64,000 bases of DNA from Ypsolopha sequella (lineage: Eukaryota; Arthropoda; Insecta; Lepidoptera; Ypsolophidae): the NCBI GenBank assembly GCA_934047225.1, contig OW204005.1:19104396-19168395 (forward strand), read 5' to 3'. Shown piece after piece: positions 12,041 through 22,481 of the stretch. The notes under the pieces are model-generated. The model was not told the origin of the DNA and searched no databases. It was given only the letters and a program-made list of their open reading frames with translations. The position numbers and the translations under genes were made by a program. The first letter of the stretch is position 1. Every line of letters starts with the position of its first letter.

Positions 12041-12186
12041 TTTCAATCAATGTATCATGCGCGTAAGAAGAAAACTATTATCGACAGTTTTCGGCTTGTC
12101 AGTTATTTTATCAACACCCCTTATAGCCTATTGTTGACCAGAGTTACTATAATGATAATAAAAAATTTCATCCAGATTTGCCGAGT

Positions 12187-12456
12187 TATACAAGGTGACT
12201 TTTTGGTCATCGTCCAAATTCATACTGGAGGCTTGGTAAGTGATCAGCATCATGAATCGATAACAATTTTTGTGAAATTCGTATAATGAAATTTCGACTT
12301 CCCATAGTAATTCACTCCCAGTCCTGAGTGAATCACTGTGGGGAGTCGAAATTTAGTTTCATGAATTTTACAAAAATCGTTATTGGTTCATGATGCCGAT
12401 GAGTTACCAAGGCTCAAGTATGAATTTGGACGATGTTGATAAATTCACCTTGTATA
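12187..12456. mobile_element. Palindromic MITE A
   Basis: Ends TATACAAGGTGAC and CACCTTGTATA; abuts MITE B at a shared TATA (12453-12456). Confidence 0.85.
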
Positions 12457-12723
12457 CAAGCTGTAACAGAAAGGTGTAACCATATTTGAAGAGCTTATTC
12501 AGTCAATGGTATAGAACAACTTTTACTATGGAGCCAACCCGGAAATCTCAAAAAAAAAATCTGCCCTTCCATACATTTCAGCCGAGCGGCATTGCATTTT
12601 TCTATGAAACAGTTGATTTTTTTTTTTTTTTCGAGATCCTGGGTTTGTTCCATAGTAACAGTTGTTCTATCTATACCATTGGCTCTTCAAATATGGTTAC
12701 ACCTTTCTATTACACGTTGTATA
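12453..12723. mobile_element. Palindromic MITE B
   Basis: Begins TATACAAGCTGTAACAG and ends TACACGTTGTATA, directly after MITE A. Confidence 0.85.
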
Positions 12724-12774
12724 ATGGAACATCGTTTACACAGACAGACAAAAATTGAGACATTTTGGCCTCAA

Positions 12775-12965
12775 CAGGTTTTTAAGAGCGGTTTCGCAGG
12801 TTTTCTAATTAATCGAAATAGAACACTTAAATTCAAAATTCCCTCAAAATAAACTCCCTCAAATAACTTCCAATAAACTTCCCTCAAATTGTTGAATAAA
12901 CAAAACATTATTACCTAAAGTTAGCTTTAGATTCTGAAATTCGAAGAATGAAGAAAACTTTGCGA
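12775..12965. repeat. Dispersed repeat shared with 27380-27600
   Basis: TTTCTAATTAATCGAAA(T/C)AGAACACTTAAATTC, then the ACAAAAC(A/C)TTATTACCTA and GCGATGGCA blocks, are shared in part. Nature unknown. Confidence 0.5.
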
Positions 12966-13276
12966 TGGCAACATACCTATACACAAAGATTACAAAAGTA
13001 AAGATAAGCCCTTACCGTAGTATGACAGCACCAAAATGTTTCCACCTTTAAATGAGTGACGCTCACACGTTTGGAATCAGTGCTCACACAGCCTTAATTA
13101 ATTTTTACGAGAAAAGGGTCTCAATATGCTGTCGTGTGCATTTTTAAAGTGCATTAACATTTCAAGAAATACGAATAAAGCCAAAAGTGTGACATTTCAC
13201 ATTCAAAACACAATAAAAAACAATGCAATAGATTTTAGGTGCCAGGGCCCATCTAAACTTTTGAAATCTTTGCCTA

Positions 13277-13546
13277 TATACAAGGTGACTATTTGATCAT
13301 CGTCCAAATTCATACTGGAGGCTTAATAAGTGATCAGTATCTTGGATCAGTAACAATTTTTGTGAAATTCGTATACTGAAATTTCGGCTTCCCATAGAAA
13401 TTCAATTCCACTCCCGAGTGAATCACTATGGGGAGTCGAAATTTCATTTTACGAATTTCACCAAAATTGTTATTGATCCATGATACTGATCACTTACAAA
13501 GCCACCAGTATGAATTTGGACTATGGTCAAAAATTCACCTTGTATA
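13277..13546. mobile_element. Palindromic MITE A
   Basis: TATACAAGGTGACTATTTGA to AATTCACCTTGTATA. Confidence 0.87.
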
Positions 13547-13888
13547 GATACCGTAGATCGTTTCATGAATGTGCCCCTGTAAAATTCAAATATAATATAT
13601 TCAATAATAAGCTACATTCAAGTATGCCAATCTTTACAATAAAAATATGTTAGGTTTTTAATTCTTTATTAATTTTATTATATCAATTAATTATTTATGC
13701 AAAAGAGGAATGCATAATATTTAATTAATTTTAAATTTTTATTCTTTGTAAAATTATTTAAAATCCCAGTGCTTAAGGGCATACCCATGTTTAGTATTTG
13801 TAGTCAATAAAGTCTTATGCCCCTTTGTTTCTACCTATTCTGATGCCTAATAAATAACGCATAAAACTATTGAGTAGGTATGAGTAGT

Positions 13889-14502
13889 TTATGCTACAAG
13901 GGCGAAAAGGAATAAATTACGAGGACGATTTAAAACACGAGCGTAGCGAGTGTTTTAAACGTAACCGAGTAATTTATTGATCTTACGACCGTGTATCATA
14001 CTACGTTTTTCAATGCATACGAGTAGTGTGAGGAAATAAAACAAATATAATCTTGTGAACTTTAAATTATAATTGGCTCAAAAGGACTGTATCCAGAACT
14101 GTTAAACAGTGAAAAAAAACTATAACATTTATGGTAACTATGACAGAAATAAATTTCTATGTTTGGCCACTTGGCGATTTATCCATCGCAAGGAGATATA
14201 AATTAACATTATATCATTGCAGTATAGAAACGCAGAAATAAAAGTAAATCTGGATGTGAGGAGCTCTGAACTGGGATCCCGGTTCAGAGCTCCTCACATC
14301 CAGATTTACTTTTATTTCTGTGTTTCTATACTGCAATGATATAATGTTAACATTTATGGTACACAGGAAAGGTTGCAGGTTAGCAAACTTCTGGTAAATA
14401 AATTTAAAAAATAATAATAATAAAGCCCTAGGGCAAAATAATCGACATTCTGTTCGGTTTTGATGCATAAAAAGTGGGCCTTTACGAGCACTTGCATTGA
14501 AA
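13889..14502 (+). mobile_element. ~400-bp MITE C interrupted by a SINE-like insertion
   Basis: From TTTATGCTACAAGGGCG to CCTTTACGAGCACTTGCA. It contains an internal near-palindrome ACGATTTAAAACACGAGCGT/ACACTCGCTACGCTCGTG. Copies at 24107 and 31494 (inverse) and 34170. The insertion is 14137-14348. ORFs reading MHQNRTE(S/C)RLFCPR in several copies are MITE sequence. Confidence 0.85.
14137..14348. mobile_element. SINE-like fold-back with 13-bp target duplication, nested in a MITE
   Basis: AACATTTATGGTA occurs at 14124-14136 and 14349-14361, and only once (as AACGTCTATGGTA) in the uninterrupted MITE copy at 34170-34570. The insert is two head-to-head tails of the 'GCAGTATAGAAACG' SINE joined at GGATCCCGG. 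Confidence 0.85.
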
Positions 14503-14639
14503 AAATATTGAAACAAATCGAAGAAAAAGGGACCAACGAACGGCATTGCTGTTCTTAAGGTGGGCCATCCCGCTCAGCTACCATATAAATGCTTCAGGTG
14601 TTTGATCTCAATGAAACTTTGCGCACATCTATAAATATA

Positions 14640-14705
14640 TATAAATAAATATATATATAAATATATATATATATAAATATATATATAAATAAATAAATAA
14701 AAAAT
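14640..14705. repeat. (TAAATA)n/(TA)n microsatellite
   Basis: Simple AT repeat of about 65 bp. Confidence 0.9.
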
Positions 14706-15488
14706 TATTTCAGGCTACAATAACAACCCATAATTTGTTAGTAACAATAGTTCTTATTCTAATATTAGTAAATATGTTGCCCTCAACCCCCACACCGCAC
14801 TCCGACCCATCTCTCGTCAAGAGGTGCAAGATGGCGAGATATTCAAAAAGTGCCGAATTTGTGATATGGTTTCAGGTAAAAACTGATTTCCATGAAACGG
14901 TAACTGTTTATTTATAGAAAAGTGTATAAACTTGGTCTTCTTTACATGAACGATGTCTGTATTTCTCTCCTTTTTTTTTCCCGTATAGATAGAAACTTTG
15001 CGTAAAAACGAGGCAATATTCACGATAACCTGACAGCTATTATGATGGTGTTTCATCAAATTTTGCTTTTTGAACTGTATAGAAACGTATTAAAAAAATG
15101 AAAATTGAAGAAAATCTGCTGTTGTCTTCACAATCAGTTTTTACCATTTGTATGAATCTTGAAAAAAATCCACGCGTAATGTGGACAACAGAAAAAAAAG
15201 TAGTCATCTCGGATGACCAATAAGAGAATACGTTTATTAATTTATAAGCGGTAAAATATCAGTTAAATGGCTAATCAGAACAGATAGCATCGCCAATCGC
15301 AATTTAATAATATAGTAATAAAAATACGTCCACCCATCTTGAATCTTAGCGATTGTATCGCCTTAATTTATTACTAGACTGCCGGCTATAAACGGATAGG
15401 TGTAAATTAAAACATTACATATCTTAAAATTAGTCCATACTTGTATTTTAACAATAATGTGTTTAGTTAGATTATATGTTTGTTTGCG
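14706..15488. other. No recognised gene
   Basis: ORFs at 14735-14917 and 14817-15059 have no family features. A CACAG/CTGTG hairpin lies at 15489-15515 just before the LINE remnant. Confidence 0.4.
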
Positions 15489-16345
15489 GTCTGTGACCAT
15501 CACAGACCGCAGAATGTCTCCTACAGGACAACATCGGCATCCCTGAATCCTGGAGAAAGGAATGTCAGACCAATCCTCCTCCAAATTTGGGCACTACCAT
15601 CATTGATCCCACAAAGAAACCAGAAGGGTTCGCTCTTCCCCGTAGATCCTGGTGCCTTCTTAAGGCGCTACGGAAAAAAATCGACACTTTTAGAACTTCT
15701 ATATCTACTTCGGTAAATAATGTATAATTTTGATAAAATTGTATATTATTTTTGAAATCTTTCTCTAGGGATCGGTTAGAACAGAAACGCGATTAGAGAA
15801 TTTCGGCTCGATAGAAATATTTATTGAAATGAGGTCTTTATCGACACCAATTCTCCTGGTTTGACAATTTAGAATGACATATGAACTGCAATTATATTTT
15901 ATTAGATGGGTTTTAACAGTATCTAGGACCTGGTTAAACGAAATTTTGATAGCGTTTTTAGTACATTAATACATTAATAAAAAACCGACTTTTTGCTACA
16001 TTTTCACGAATCCGTCCCTCTCGCACTGAGGGTTTTTTCGCATATGGAGTAACAGGGACGCTAAAACTTTTACATATCGCCTTAACAGGCTCCGTTGCGG
16101 CCATGGTCGTACCGGAGAGTACATGCACCGATGTGGGTGGAGAACATCACCAGCCTGCGACTGCGGTGCCGAGGTGCAAAATGTGGACCACATCATCCGT
16201 GAATGCCCAACCCGAAAGTTTAATGGAAATATTTCTGACCTGTTCATCCTTACAGAAGACGCAGCTGAATGGCTAAAGACATCCCCAATAATATTATGAA
16301 CGACTTGTAAACTTTTATAAGCCATACGATTAAATAAAAATATGT
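15489..16345 (+). pseudogene. LINE (non-LTR retrotransposon) C-terminal ORF split by a TTAA MITE
   Basis: Two coding blocks in compatible frame: 15489-15659 (includes LLQDNIGIPESWRKECQ and PEGFALPRRSWCLL) and 16086-16299 (RLRCGHGRTGEYMHRCGW, then SPACDCGAEVQNVDHIIREC, ending SPIIL and TGA 16297-16299). The LPR..W..LNR.R.GHGR and C.CG...Q...HI...CP patterns are those of the extreme C-terminus of Jockey/CR1-type LINE polymerases. The blocks are separated by a MITE flanked by TTAA on both sides; with one TTAA counted, the frame runs through. An A/T-rich 3' UTR with AATAAA follows to about 16345. Only the 3' end of the LINE is present, as in typical 5'-truncated copies. Confidence 0.82.
15664..16081 (+). 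mobile_element. TTAA-flanked MITE inserted in a LINE ORF
   Basis: Flanked by TTAA at 15660-15663 and 16082-16085. Ends read GGCGCTACGG and, from the right on the other strand, GGCGATATGT, a short imperfect inverted repeat. The right third (ACGAATCCGTCCCTCTCGCA, then CGCATATGGAGTAACAGGGA) is shared with 32400-32495, and in diverged form with the elements at 1883, 4299, 24657, 37552 and 38143. It has no coding capacity. A TTAA target is the piggyBac habit, but these ends do not match the canonical piggyBac CCCTAGAAAGA end, so family assignment stays open. Confidence 0.8.
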
Positions 16346-17041
16346 TTGTTTTAAGATAAAACAGGAATCTCGGTGTACTTATAAACTTTGAGAGGTTTTT
16401 GATACACCCTTATGCTATAAAAATGTATGTTTTCGGTTATAAAAAAAAATAAAGCGTATAATCTACTGTTTACAGAAATGAAAAAAAAAAGCCTAGGTGC
16501 CCATAGAGAATTCCCAGTAGTTTTTCAAAATTTGTAAAGAAACGTGAAAATATTTGAAGGGTACAGAAAAAGAAGGCCTGGCTCATCGATATAAAAAAAA
16601 AACATGGCAATTCCCATCTTATTCTCGATTAGCCTTTTGCCTGCGGCTCCGCCCGCTTTTTTTTTATGTTTGCCCGTTTTCGTTTTGGGCGTTATTTTAT
16701 TAAAACCCCTTATATAGGCATACTAGCTTTTGCCCGCGGCTCCGCCCGCGTGATATCCCCTATTCCGATCCCTAGTTATAACTTATAATAAGCTTCTTGG
16801 TACATACCTACTTGACCAAAACGTATGGAAGATCTGATTTCTTTTTTGCGGTTTCAGGGCTGACTCCATACTAAAAGTTATTAGTTAACGAAATAATTAT
16901 TATTTCAATGTTGTTCGTTTACCCTTACTATCTCTAGTAGTCGGCTTTTAGCTAGAAATAATCCAGCCTTCATAAAATATCTCCCTAATCCAGCAATTTC
17001 AAAAAATCCCAAACTTATCTTCTCCATATCTTCTCCCACAG

Positions 17042-17214
17042 CGAATGCGTGGAAGACGAGAACTCACAGACGCGCTGGGTCTGCAAGCACGACCCGTGCA
17101 TCATCAGCGACGATGTCATCTACGGAGTCAACCGGCCTGGCAACACGTGGCGGGCGTACAACTACACGCAGTTCCGGGGGAAGAAGCTTAGCGATGGTCT
17201 TGTCTACTTCCTTG
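17042..17214 (+). CDS. TINAG-like (Swim-type) papain-fold protein, internal exon A
   Basis: First of six exons found here for a secreted cathepsin-B-like, non-peptidase protein of the TINAG/TINAG-like group (Drosophila Swim is the likely relative). A pyrimidine-rich tract ending in AG at 17040-17041 precedes it; the donor GTGAGT starts at 17215. It begins with the last base of a codon and ends in phase 1. The 57 residues include ECVEDENSQTRWVCKHDPC, a cysteine pattern like the von Willebrand C-like stretch before the papain domain in this family, then the conserved WRAYNYTQF block and GLVYFLG, which continues into exon B. In mammals and flies these are matrix or secreted proteins; that is family knowledge. 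The upstream exons (signal peptide, somatomedin-B region) were not found in 1-17041 and may lie outside the window or have been missed. Confidence 0.9.
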
Positions 17215-17248
17215 GTGAGTACCTACTTCTTTACATCAAAGATCTTAA

Positions 17249-17713
17249 GGGCCTTACTATTGCCAAATGGGTACTTTCTAAAGCCTACTCCTCGTTTATG
17301 GCCAAACCAAAAATAATGAAAAAATATATTATGAATAATCAACTCTTAGACAACATATGCAACATTTTTCTTTTTCATACCACCAAAACTTCTACATGAA
17401 TTTTTTTTTACTGAGTGGTGTTTTTTGACCTCAAATTCCCTACTGCTCCTGAGTGGCTTGGCCGATTGAATTCATCTATGCTTTGATAAATAGATAAACT
17501 TTATAGCTATAAATATGACATAAGATTATTCAATCGAGTAATCATGTTCAAGTGAAAAGTATAATTTTCTCCTATTTCGCCCTATCAAGGACGCAGCGAG
17601 CGTCGTAACAGCCACTATGCATTGCGCGCTGATATGAACGTTATTTCAATGTCGTTTCCGTTGATATTTGTAGTGACAAATATCGAGCTGCTAATTTGGC
17701 GATGGTAATCGCC
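17249..17713. mobile_element. TTAA MITE family G, first of three abutting elements
   Basis: Between TTAA 17245-17248 and 17714-17717. Ends GGGCCTTACTATTGCC and, reversed, GGCGATTACCATCGCC. A second copy of the family is at 32500-33235. It starts 30 bp after the splice donor of exon A, so part of the ORF at 17049-17399 is exon plus MITE read together. Confidence 0.85.
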
Positions 17714-17717
17714 TTAA

Positions 17718-18136
17718 GCGGCTGCACAATGCTAAAATTCAGTCCTACTCTAACGCTTTTGTGTTTTAACTGTCTATACTGCTAACCAGATGCCGCGCAC
17801 ACAAAACTTCAGTTATTTTGAAATCGCGGCTACATTAGGACATTAACTATAATTTATTTATGTAATAAAGATGTTTTTTCTGGTTAGAGTATTCTGCGTG
17901 TGTTGGTTTCGTTTCAATCGGTTTTGAAATATGGAAACTGAATCGCTTCTTTCGTGAAATTCATGCTTTTTTAAAAGTCATTTAATTAAAAGAAGATTGA
18001 AAGTATGTTTATTTATAAATTGTAATTAATAATTGTCATGAGTCAAAAAACACGCCATATTTTTTTCAAATTTTTACCAATTACATTGACGGAACTGAAT
18101 CCAATGCAAAACTGATGTTTAGCATTGTGGAGCCCC
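17718..18136. mobile_element. TTAA MITE family F, second of three abutting elements
   Basis: Between TTAA 17714-17717 and 18137-18140. Inverted ends: GCGGCTGCACAATGCTAAA on the left and, reversed, GGGGCTCCACAATGCTAAA on the right. An inverse copy is at 30457-30875. No coding sequence. Confidence 0.85.
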
Positions 18137-18140
18137 TTAA

Positions 18141-18585
18141 GAGGATAGGTTCCGCTTGCATACTACCCTGTTACTCCATGCGGAAAGACCCGCAGTGCGA
18201 GAGGGACGGATTCTGGAAAAAAGTCAAAATAACAACTTTTTTCACTAATTTTATTATAAAAAAAAAATCAAAGGTGCTATGAAATATATGTCCTGTTAAA
18301 AGTTTAATAAAGTTTAAACTACGCAAATAAAAGGCTAATACAGGTAAAATTATATTTATTCATATTAAAAAGTTTATACAGGGTTTAAACCTCGACATGA
18401 AAACTTTTTTTAGAGCCATCTTTGGCACTTTATTTCTCAATATTGAAATGATGTTTGACGATTCTGTTCCGATATGAGTGTGTATTATATTCCCGAAAGA
18501 AATACATATATTTTCTTTTTTATGTAGTATTGCTAGATTCTTCAAACCAGGAAGAATAAATTATGGTTTTGTGGAAACTATCCTC
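18141..18585. mobile_element. TTAA MITE family H, third of three abutting elements
   Basis: Between TTAA 18137-18140 and 18586-18589. Ends GAGGATAGGTTCC and, reversed, GAGGATAGTTTCC. It contains the GCAGTGCGAGAGGGACGGAT block also seen, diverged, in the 'GAGGCTATGCGAA' family, so the families are distantly related. Confidence 0.82.
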
Positions 18586-18711
18586 TTAAGGTAATGTGTC
18601 TTGTAAGTGCATTTTGTTTCGCTGACTCTCAATAGACAGCTCGGTTTCAAACGTGAAGCTCTCAAATTCCCATTGGTGTAATTATTGTGGCTATACTGTA
18701 CACACCAAATA

Positions 18712-19145
18712 GTCGTTCATAAACTCACACCGAGTTGGGTTTCCTACCCGGGTCGCAACACTAACCCGTTAAAAAATTAACTCGCGTCTCAACACCGACC
18801 GTTCAAAAATGACAGTGTCGCTACACTGGTGTCGAATTTTTCAACATCAACTCTGAGCAGGGTTCGCAAGGTTCGTATAGGCACCAAACGTCACCTGACA
18901 TACACGTTAATTTTCGTAAATGACATGACGTTAATTTTCGTACCGAGGGGGTCTTCTCAACGTTATAGTTGATATATTTACGTTAAATTTCGTACAGAGG
19001 GGGTCCTCGCAACGTTATTATACTAAATATAATGCAAAAATGACAACTGACGTTTGGAGTGTCGCTACACGACGAAACCCTTTCTAACCCGAAACTCAGC
19101 GTTACAACCCCAGTGTTCCTACCCAGCCCAGGGTTATTTAATGAA
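18712..19145. mobile_element. TIR element with internal GAGGGGGTC sub-repeats
   Basis: Outer inverted similarity GTTCATAAACTC / TTATTTAATGAACGCAC; two internal ~75-bp units each with CGTTAA(A/T)TTTCGTA and GAGGGGGTC at 18932-19020. No ORF. Confidence 0.45.
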
Positions 19146-19497
19146 CGCACTTCTGATTAACAACAACCGAGATACATAGTAATAGGAGAAATGATTTTAT
19201 AATTTCATAATTAACTTGAATAACTAGCTGATGTATCAATTTTTTTTAATAAATTTTAGTTAAGTACTTGCTTTTAGCAACTACTTAATACTTTTTATTT
19301 AATTTGGTCTTTAATATTGTTTGATAAACTTACACCGACATGTTTTTTGAGTGCATTGTGATAGAGTCACCATCTCTTTTGCTCTTTGGAGGAAAAATAA
19401 TTAATGTTTCCACTTCTCTCAGATTTTAATGATTTATTCTAACAAATGTTTGTTTGCGTAAATTGCTACTTTATTATAATATATAAATAAAAAAGTA

Positions 19498-19588
19498 TTT
19501 ATTGGTTGCGAAATATATTGCGGCCAACTTGTGGGTCTTGTGGCCATCGTCAGTCGAATAAGTCATATTCGACTGACGATGGCCACCA
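19498..19588. repeat. Fold-back of two Penelope-type terminal fragments
   Basis: On the minus strand, 19560 down to 19505 reads CGACTGACGATGGCC, then a loop, GGCCGCAATATATTTCG: the same layout as the motif at 43052 (core CTGACGA, GGCC/GGCC stem, TATATTTCG closing strand) but with GAAA changed to GCAA. The plus strand at 19567-19588 repeats ATTCGACTGACGATGGCCAC, so the two lie head to head. Confidence 0.55.
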
Positions 19589-19608
19589 AGTAATAAATAC
19601 TTTTTATT

Positions 19609-19866
19609 TATACAACGTGTAACAGAAAGGTGTAACCATATTTGAAGAGCTTATTCAGTCAATGGTATAGAACAACTTTTACTATGGAACAAACCCTGTA
19701 TCACGAAAAAAAATAACTTTTTCATAGGAAAATACAATGCCGTTCGGCTAAAGGGCAGATTTTTTTTTTGAGATTTCAGGGTTGGCTCCCTAGTAAAAGT
19801 TGTTCTATATCATTGACTGAATAAGCTCTTCAAATATGGTTACACCTTTCTGTTACACCTTGTATA
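19609..19866. mobile_element. Palindromic MITE B
   Basis: TATACAACGTGTAACAGAAA to TTACACCTTGTATA. Confidence 0.86.
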
Positions 19867-20344
19867 TTATAATCTATCTAAAACAGTAAAAGACCACAGA
19901 AAAGGCTTAAAAACATTATTTATTCAATTACTTTATTATAAATAATAAAGTAGCAATTTACGCAAACAAACATTTGTATATTTTATTATATAATTATTAT
20001 AAATAATATTTTTTAATTAATATTTACGCAAACAAACGTGCTAAAGCAAACCAAAAAAACATTGCATCTTGTAGATCGTTCAAAACCAGGCAACTTTCAA
20101 ATTTCGAACGCTCTATCAGCAAAAGCTTTTATAAGCCTAATTAGTTTTTTTGCCTAAGTCTTTATTAACCTTTTCTACAAACATTGCTTGCCCATTAAAG
20201 AGAGAACGGTACAGCTATTAATCTTGAAAGCCTTTTCATTTCGCCAGTATTCAATTACCTGATAGTGTATGCTAACCTGTGACAGGTATACCTAATAAAC
20301 ATTCTGTTCCTTTGCCATAAACATCTTCCCATGACGAGGTAAGT

Positions 20345-21419
20345 AAAGGTAGAAACAGACTGGTCCCACGTACGCAACGTATGCGATGCAACGTGGGAGA
20401 GCTAGTGTGCACATTTGTCCCACGTATACCACGTATTTCGCTTTAAAATATTAGTATAGATAACTACAACAAAACAAATAAATAATTTATTTATTTATTT
20501 ATTATCTTTTTATTAGGGAAACAAACAGTTACATACAACATATAAAAAAGCACACTCATAAAAACAACATAAACCAGCAAAGTTTCCACACATATATATA
20601 CATAAGAACAAGAAAAAAAAGCAGTGAAGTAGACAATCACAAAAAATAAAGTAGGTTCAATAAGATCTTAATTCTAACGCAACAAAAATAAAAATAACAG
20701 TTCAAATAAAAGTATTTTTTTTTTACAGTTAATAGGGAACTAGTGATTAAATTTAGAATCAATTAAACGCTTTAATGAAGGTAGTGACACATTAAATAAA
20801 TCTATATCATTAAAATACAATAAATACATTTGGAAAAAATATTTTATATTGTTTAATTTATAGGTAAGTTTTTCTTAATTTATTTTTTAGTTAGGTATAA
20901 TTTTATCTTTTATATTTCTATTAATTTATAGGTAGTCTTAATGTTATTTAAGTTTTATATTGTTAAATAAAAATGTTTACCATAAATACAATACAAATAT
21001 GTTACAAGAAAAATATAGTAGAGGTAGGCACTTTACTTACCAGTCTTGCCGTGCAGTTTTGCTATTTCTTCCCATGCTGCATTGCGTAATGTAGTATCAC
21101 GATATTCGATAGCTTCATATTGTCTAAACAAATCGATGAGTTGCTCATCTGCCATTTTTCCACAGTGCGTGCTTCCAAAATGACGTTCTATTCGTGTTTG
21201 ACGCGATGGGAACGAAATATCTAGAAACACACTGGTCGTACGCGTGGTCCACCCCCTCCACGTTCCCATGCCGATCTGGAGCGACAGGTCGAACGTTACA
21301 TGGGACGCGTGGGACAGCGTTGCGTATGACAAGTGTGCTTCTAATCATAATATTTCCATAGACCAGATGTCATAATGCATTGCATACGTTGCGTACGTGG
21401 GACCAGTCTGTCTCTAGCT
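20345..21419 (-). mobile_element. TIR element carrying a MADF-type exon (PIF/Harbinger-like?)
   Basis: About 1.07 kb bounded by inverted ends (A/G)ACAGACTGGTCCCACGTAC; outside both ends lies TA. The inverted identity runs ~35 bp (ACGCAACGTATGC follows). The left two thirds are AT-rich; the right third codes a MADF-like exon on the minus strand. PIF/Harbinger elements typically carry a transposase plus a MADF/Myb-like DNA-binding protein, hence the suggestion. No transposase is left, so this is an internally deleted copy. Confidence 0.6.
21041..21155 (-). CDS. First exon of a MADF-like DNA-binding protein in the TIR element
   Basis: ATG at 21155 in an A-rich context (AAAAATGG). The reading MADEQLIDLFRQYEAIEYRD then TTLRNAAWEEIAKLHGKTG resembles the start of a MADF domain: an acidic LI.L...Y, R.....W..IA. 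It ends at a good splice donor, G/GTAAGT (exon end 21041), in phase 1. No second exon is recognisable in the remaining element, so the protein is incomplete. The longer upstream frame (from 21332) reads non-conserved sequence and I prefer the internal ATG. Role by family: DNA binding partner of a transposase; alternatively a captured host MADF gene fragment. Confidence 0.5.
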
Positions 21420-21713
21420 TAAGAAGTCAAAAGCGGATGTACAATCGTCAGTAGTTAAAGTTCCCTATTTGTAAACGATTTTAGCAGCTACGACGCCGTA
21501 ATAAGAACTACCAATAGGTAGATTTTCGTGTTGGCGTCCGTACAAGCGATGGCTATCACCTTGGATAGCTGAAGGTTCAAGGGCCAGTGTTTGGATTCCT
21601 GTCAGTTATGTGACCTTTTGATACCCTGGTACTGTTACCTGATACCTGCTGGATAGAAATGAATGTGCTATTGCATATAAGCTTATGACACTTCCTGCAA
21701 TATATAAGGTTAA

Positions 21714-21957
21714 ATAATATTAGTTGGAGAAACTCAAAACAGGTAGTACTAGTCTATATAAACAACTTTTTGTATGGGAGCTAAGCGAAATTCTTAAAAT
21801 TTGTTTTCACCTTTCCATACTGGACCAGTCAGGTGATCGGGGCAATTTGTATGGGAGGAAGAGAAAAAAAGTTGCGAATTTCGATTAGCTCCCATACAAA
21901 CAGTTGTTCATATAGATTAGTACTACCTATGTTTTGAGTTTCGCCAACTAATATTAT
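21714..21957. mobile_element. Palindromic TTAA MITE (244 bp)
   Basis: Flanked by TTAA at 21710-21713 and 21958-21961. The arms are inverted copies around a short centre: ATAATATTAGTTGG on the left matches CCAACTAATATTAT on the right, and the ACTAGTCTATAT/GGGAGCTAA blocks also pair. No ORF. Inserted in the LINE ORF above. Confidence 0.75.
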
Positions 21958-22096
21958 TTAACTTTATAATACAAGATACTTGTCTATTTGTGTTTAAAAA
22001 CCGTCAAATATTTCTCCAAATAAAAGATACCCACAATATCAATACACGTCATAAGGAAAGATTAAATTTACCGCAATCTAGAATTCAAATGCTTAA

Positions 22097-22481
22097 GGGG
22101 GAACGAGTCGTATCCTCTACGAAACGCACAACTTAAGATGGTTCTTCCTATTTTTGAATTACAGATATTAAATAAACGTGATTTATGGCATTTCGCGAAA
22201 ATAGTTTAGTGTCAGTTGGGCTTTTCCGGCAAAATTTTGTTATTTTATGCATTAAATTTGAAATGTATGGGCGCACATACTTAAAAGCGTTTTTTAAGTT
22301 TGTGTGCCCATTCATTTACAACGTAATGCATTAAATAACAAAATTTTGCCAGAAAAGCCCAACTGACACTAAACTATGTTCGCGAAATGCCATAAATTAC
22401 GTTTATTTAATATCTGTAATTCAAAAATAGGAAGAACCATCTTAAGTTGTGCGTTTCGTAGAGGATACGACTCGTTCCACC
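22097..22481. mobile_element. Near-perfect palindromic TTAA MITE (385 bp)
   Basis: Flanked by TTAA at 22093-22096 and 22482-22485. Two arms of about 180 bp are almost perfectly complementary, from GAACGAGTCGTATCCTCTAC at the outside to GCATTAAAT(T/A) near the centre around 22290. It contains no coding sequence. RNA from either strand of this locus would fold into a long hairpin. It sits in intron A-B of the TINAG-like gene, 30 bp from mariner copy 1. Confidence 0.85.

Larger units (their letters stand above)
19441..19979. mobile_element. Fold-back shell enclosing Penelope fragments and MITE B
   Basis: CAAATGTTTGTTTGCGTAAA on the left is repeated inversely at 19955-19976. Inside are the Penelope fold-back (19498-19588) and MITE B (19609-19866). 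Confidence 0.6.

Noticed and set aside
17113..17316. A second ORF overlapping exon A
   Set aside because: Out-of-frame shadow of the TINAG-like exon running into the MITE.
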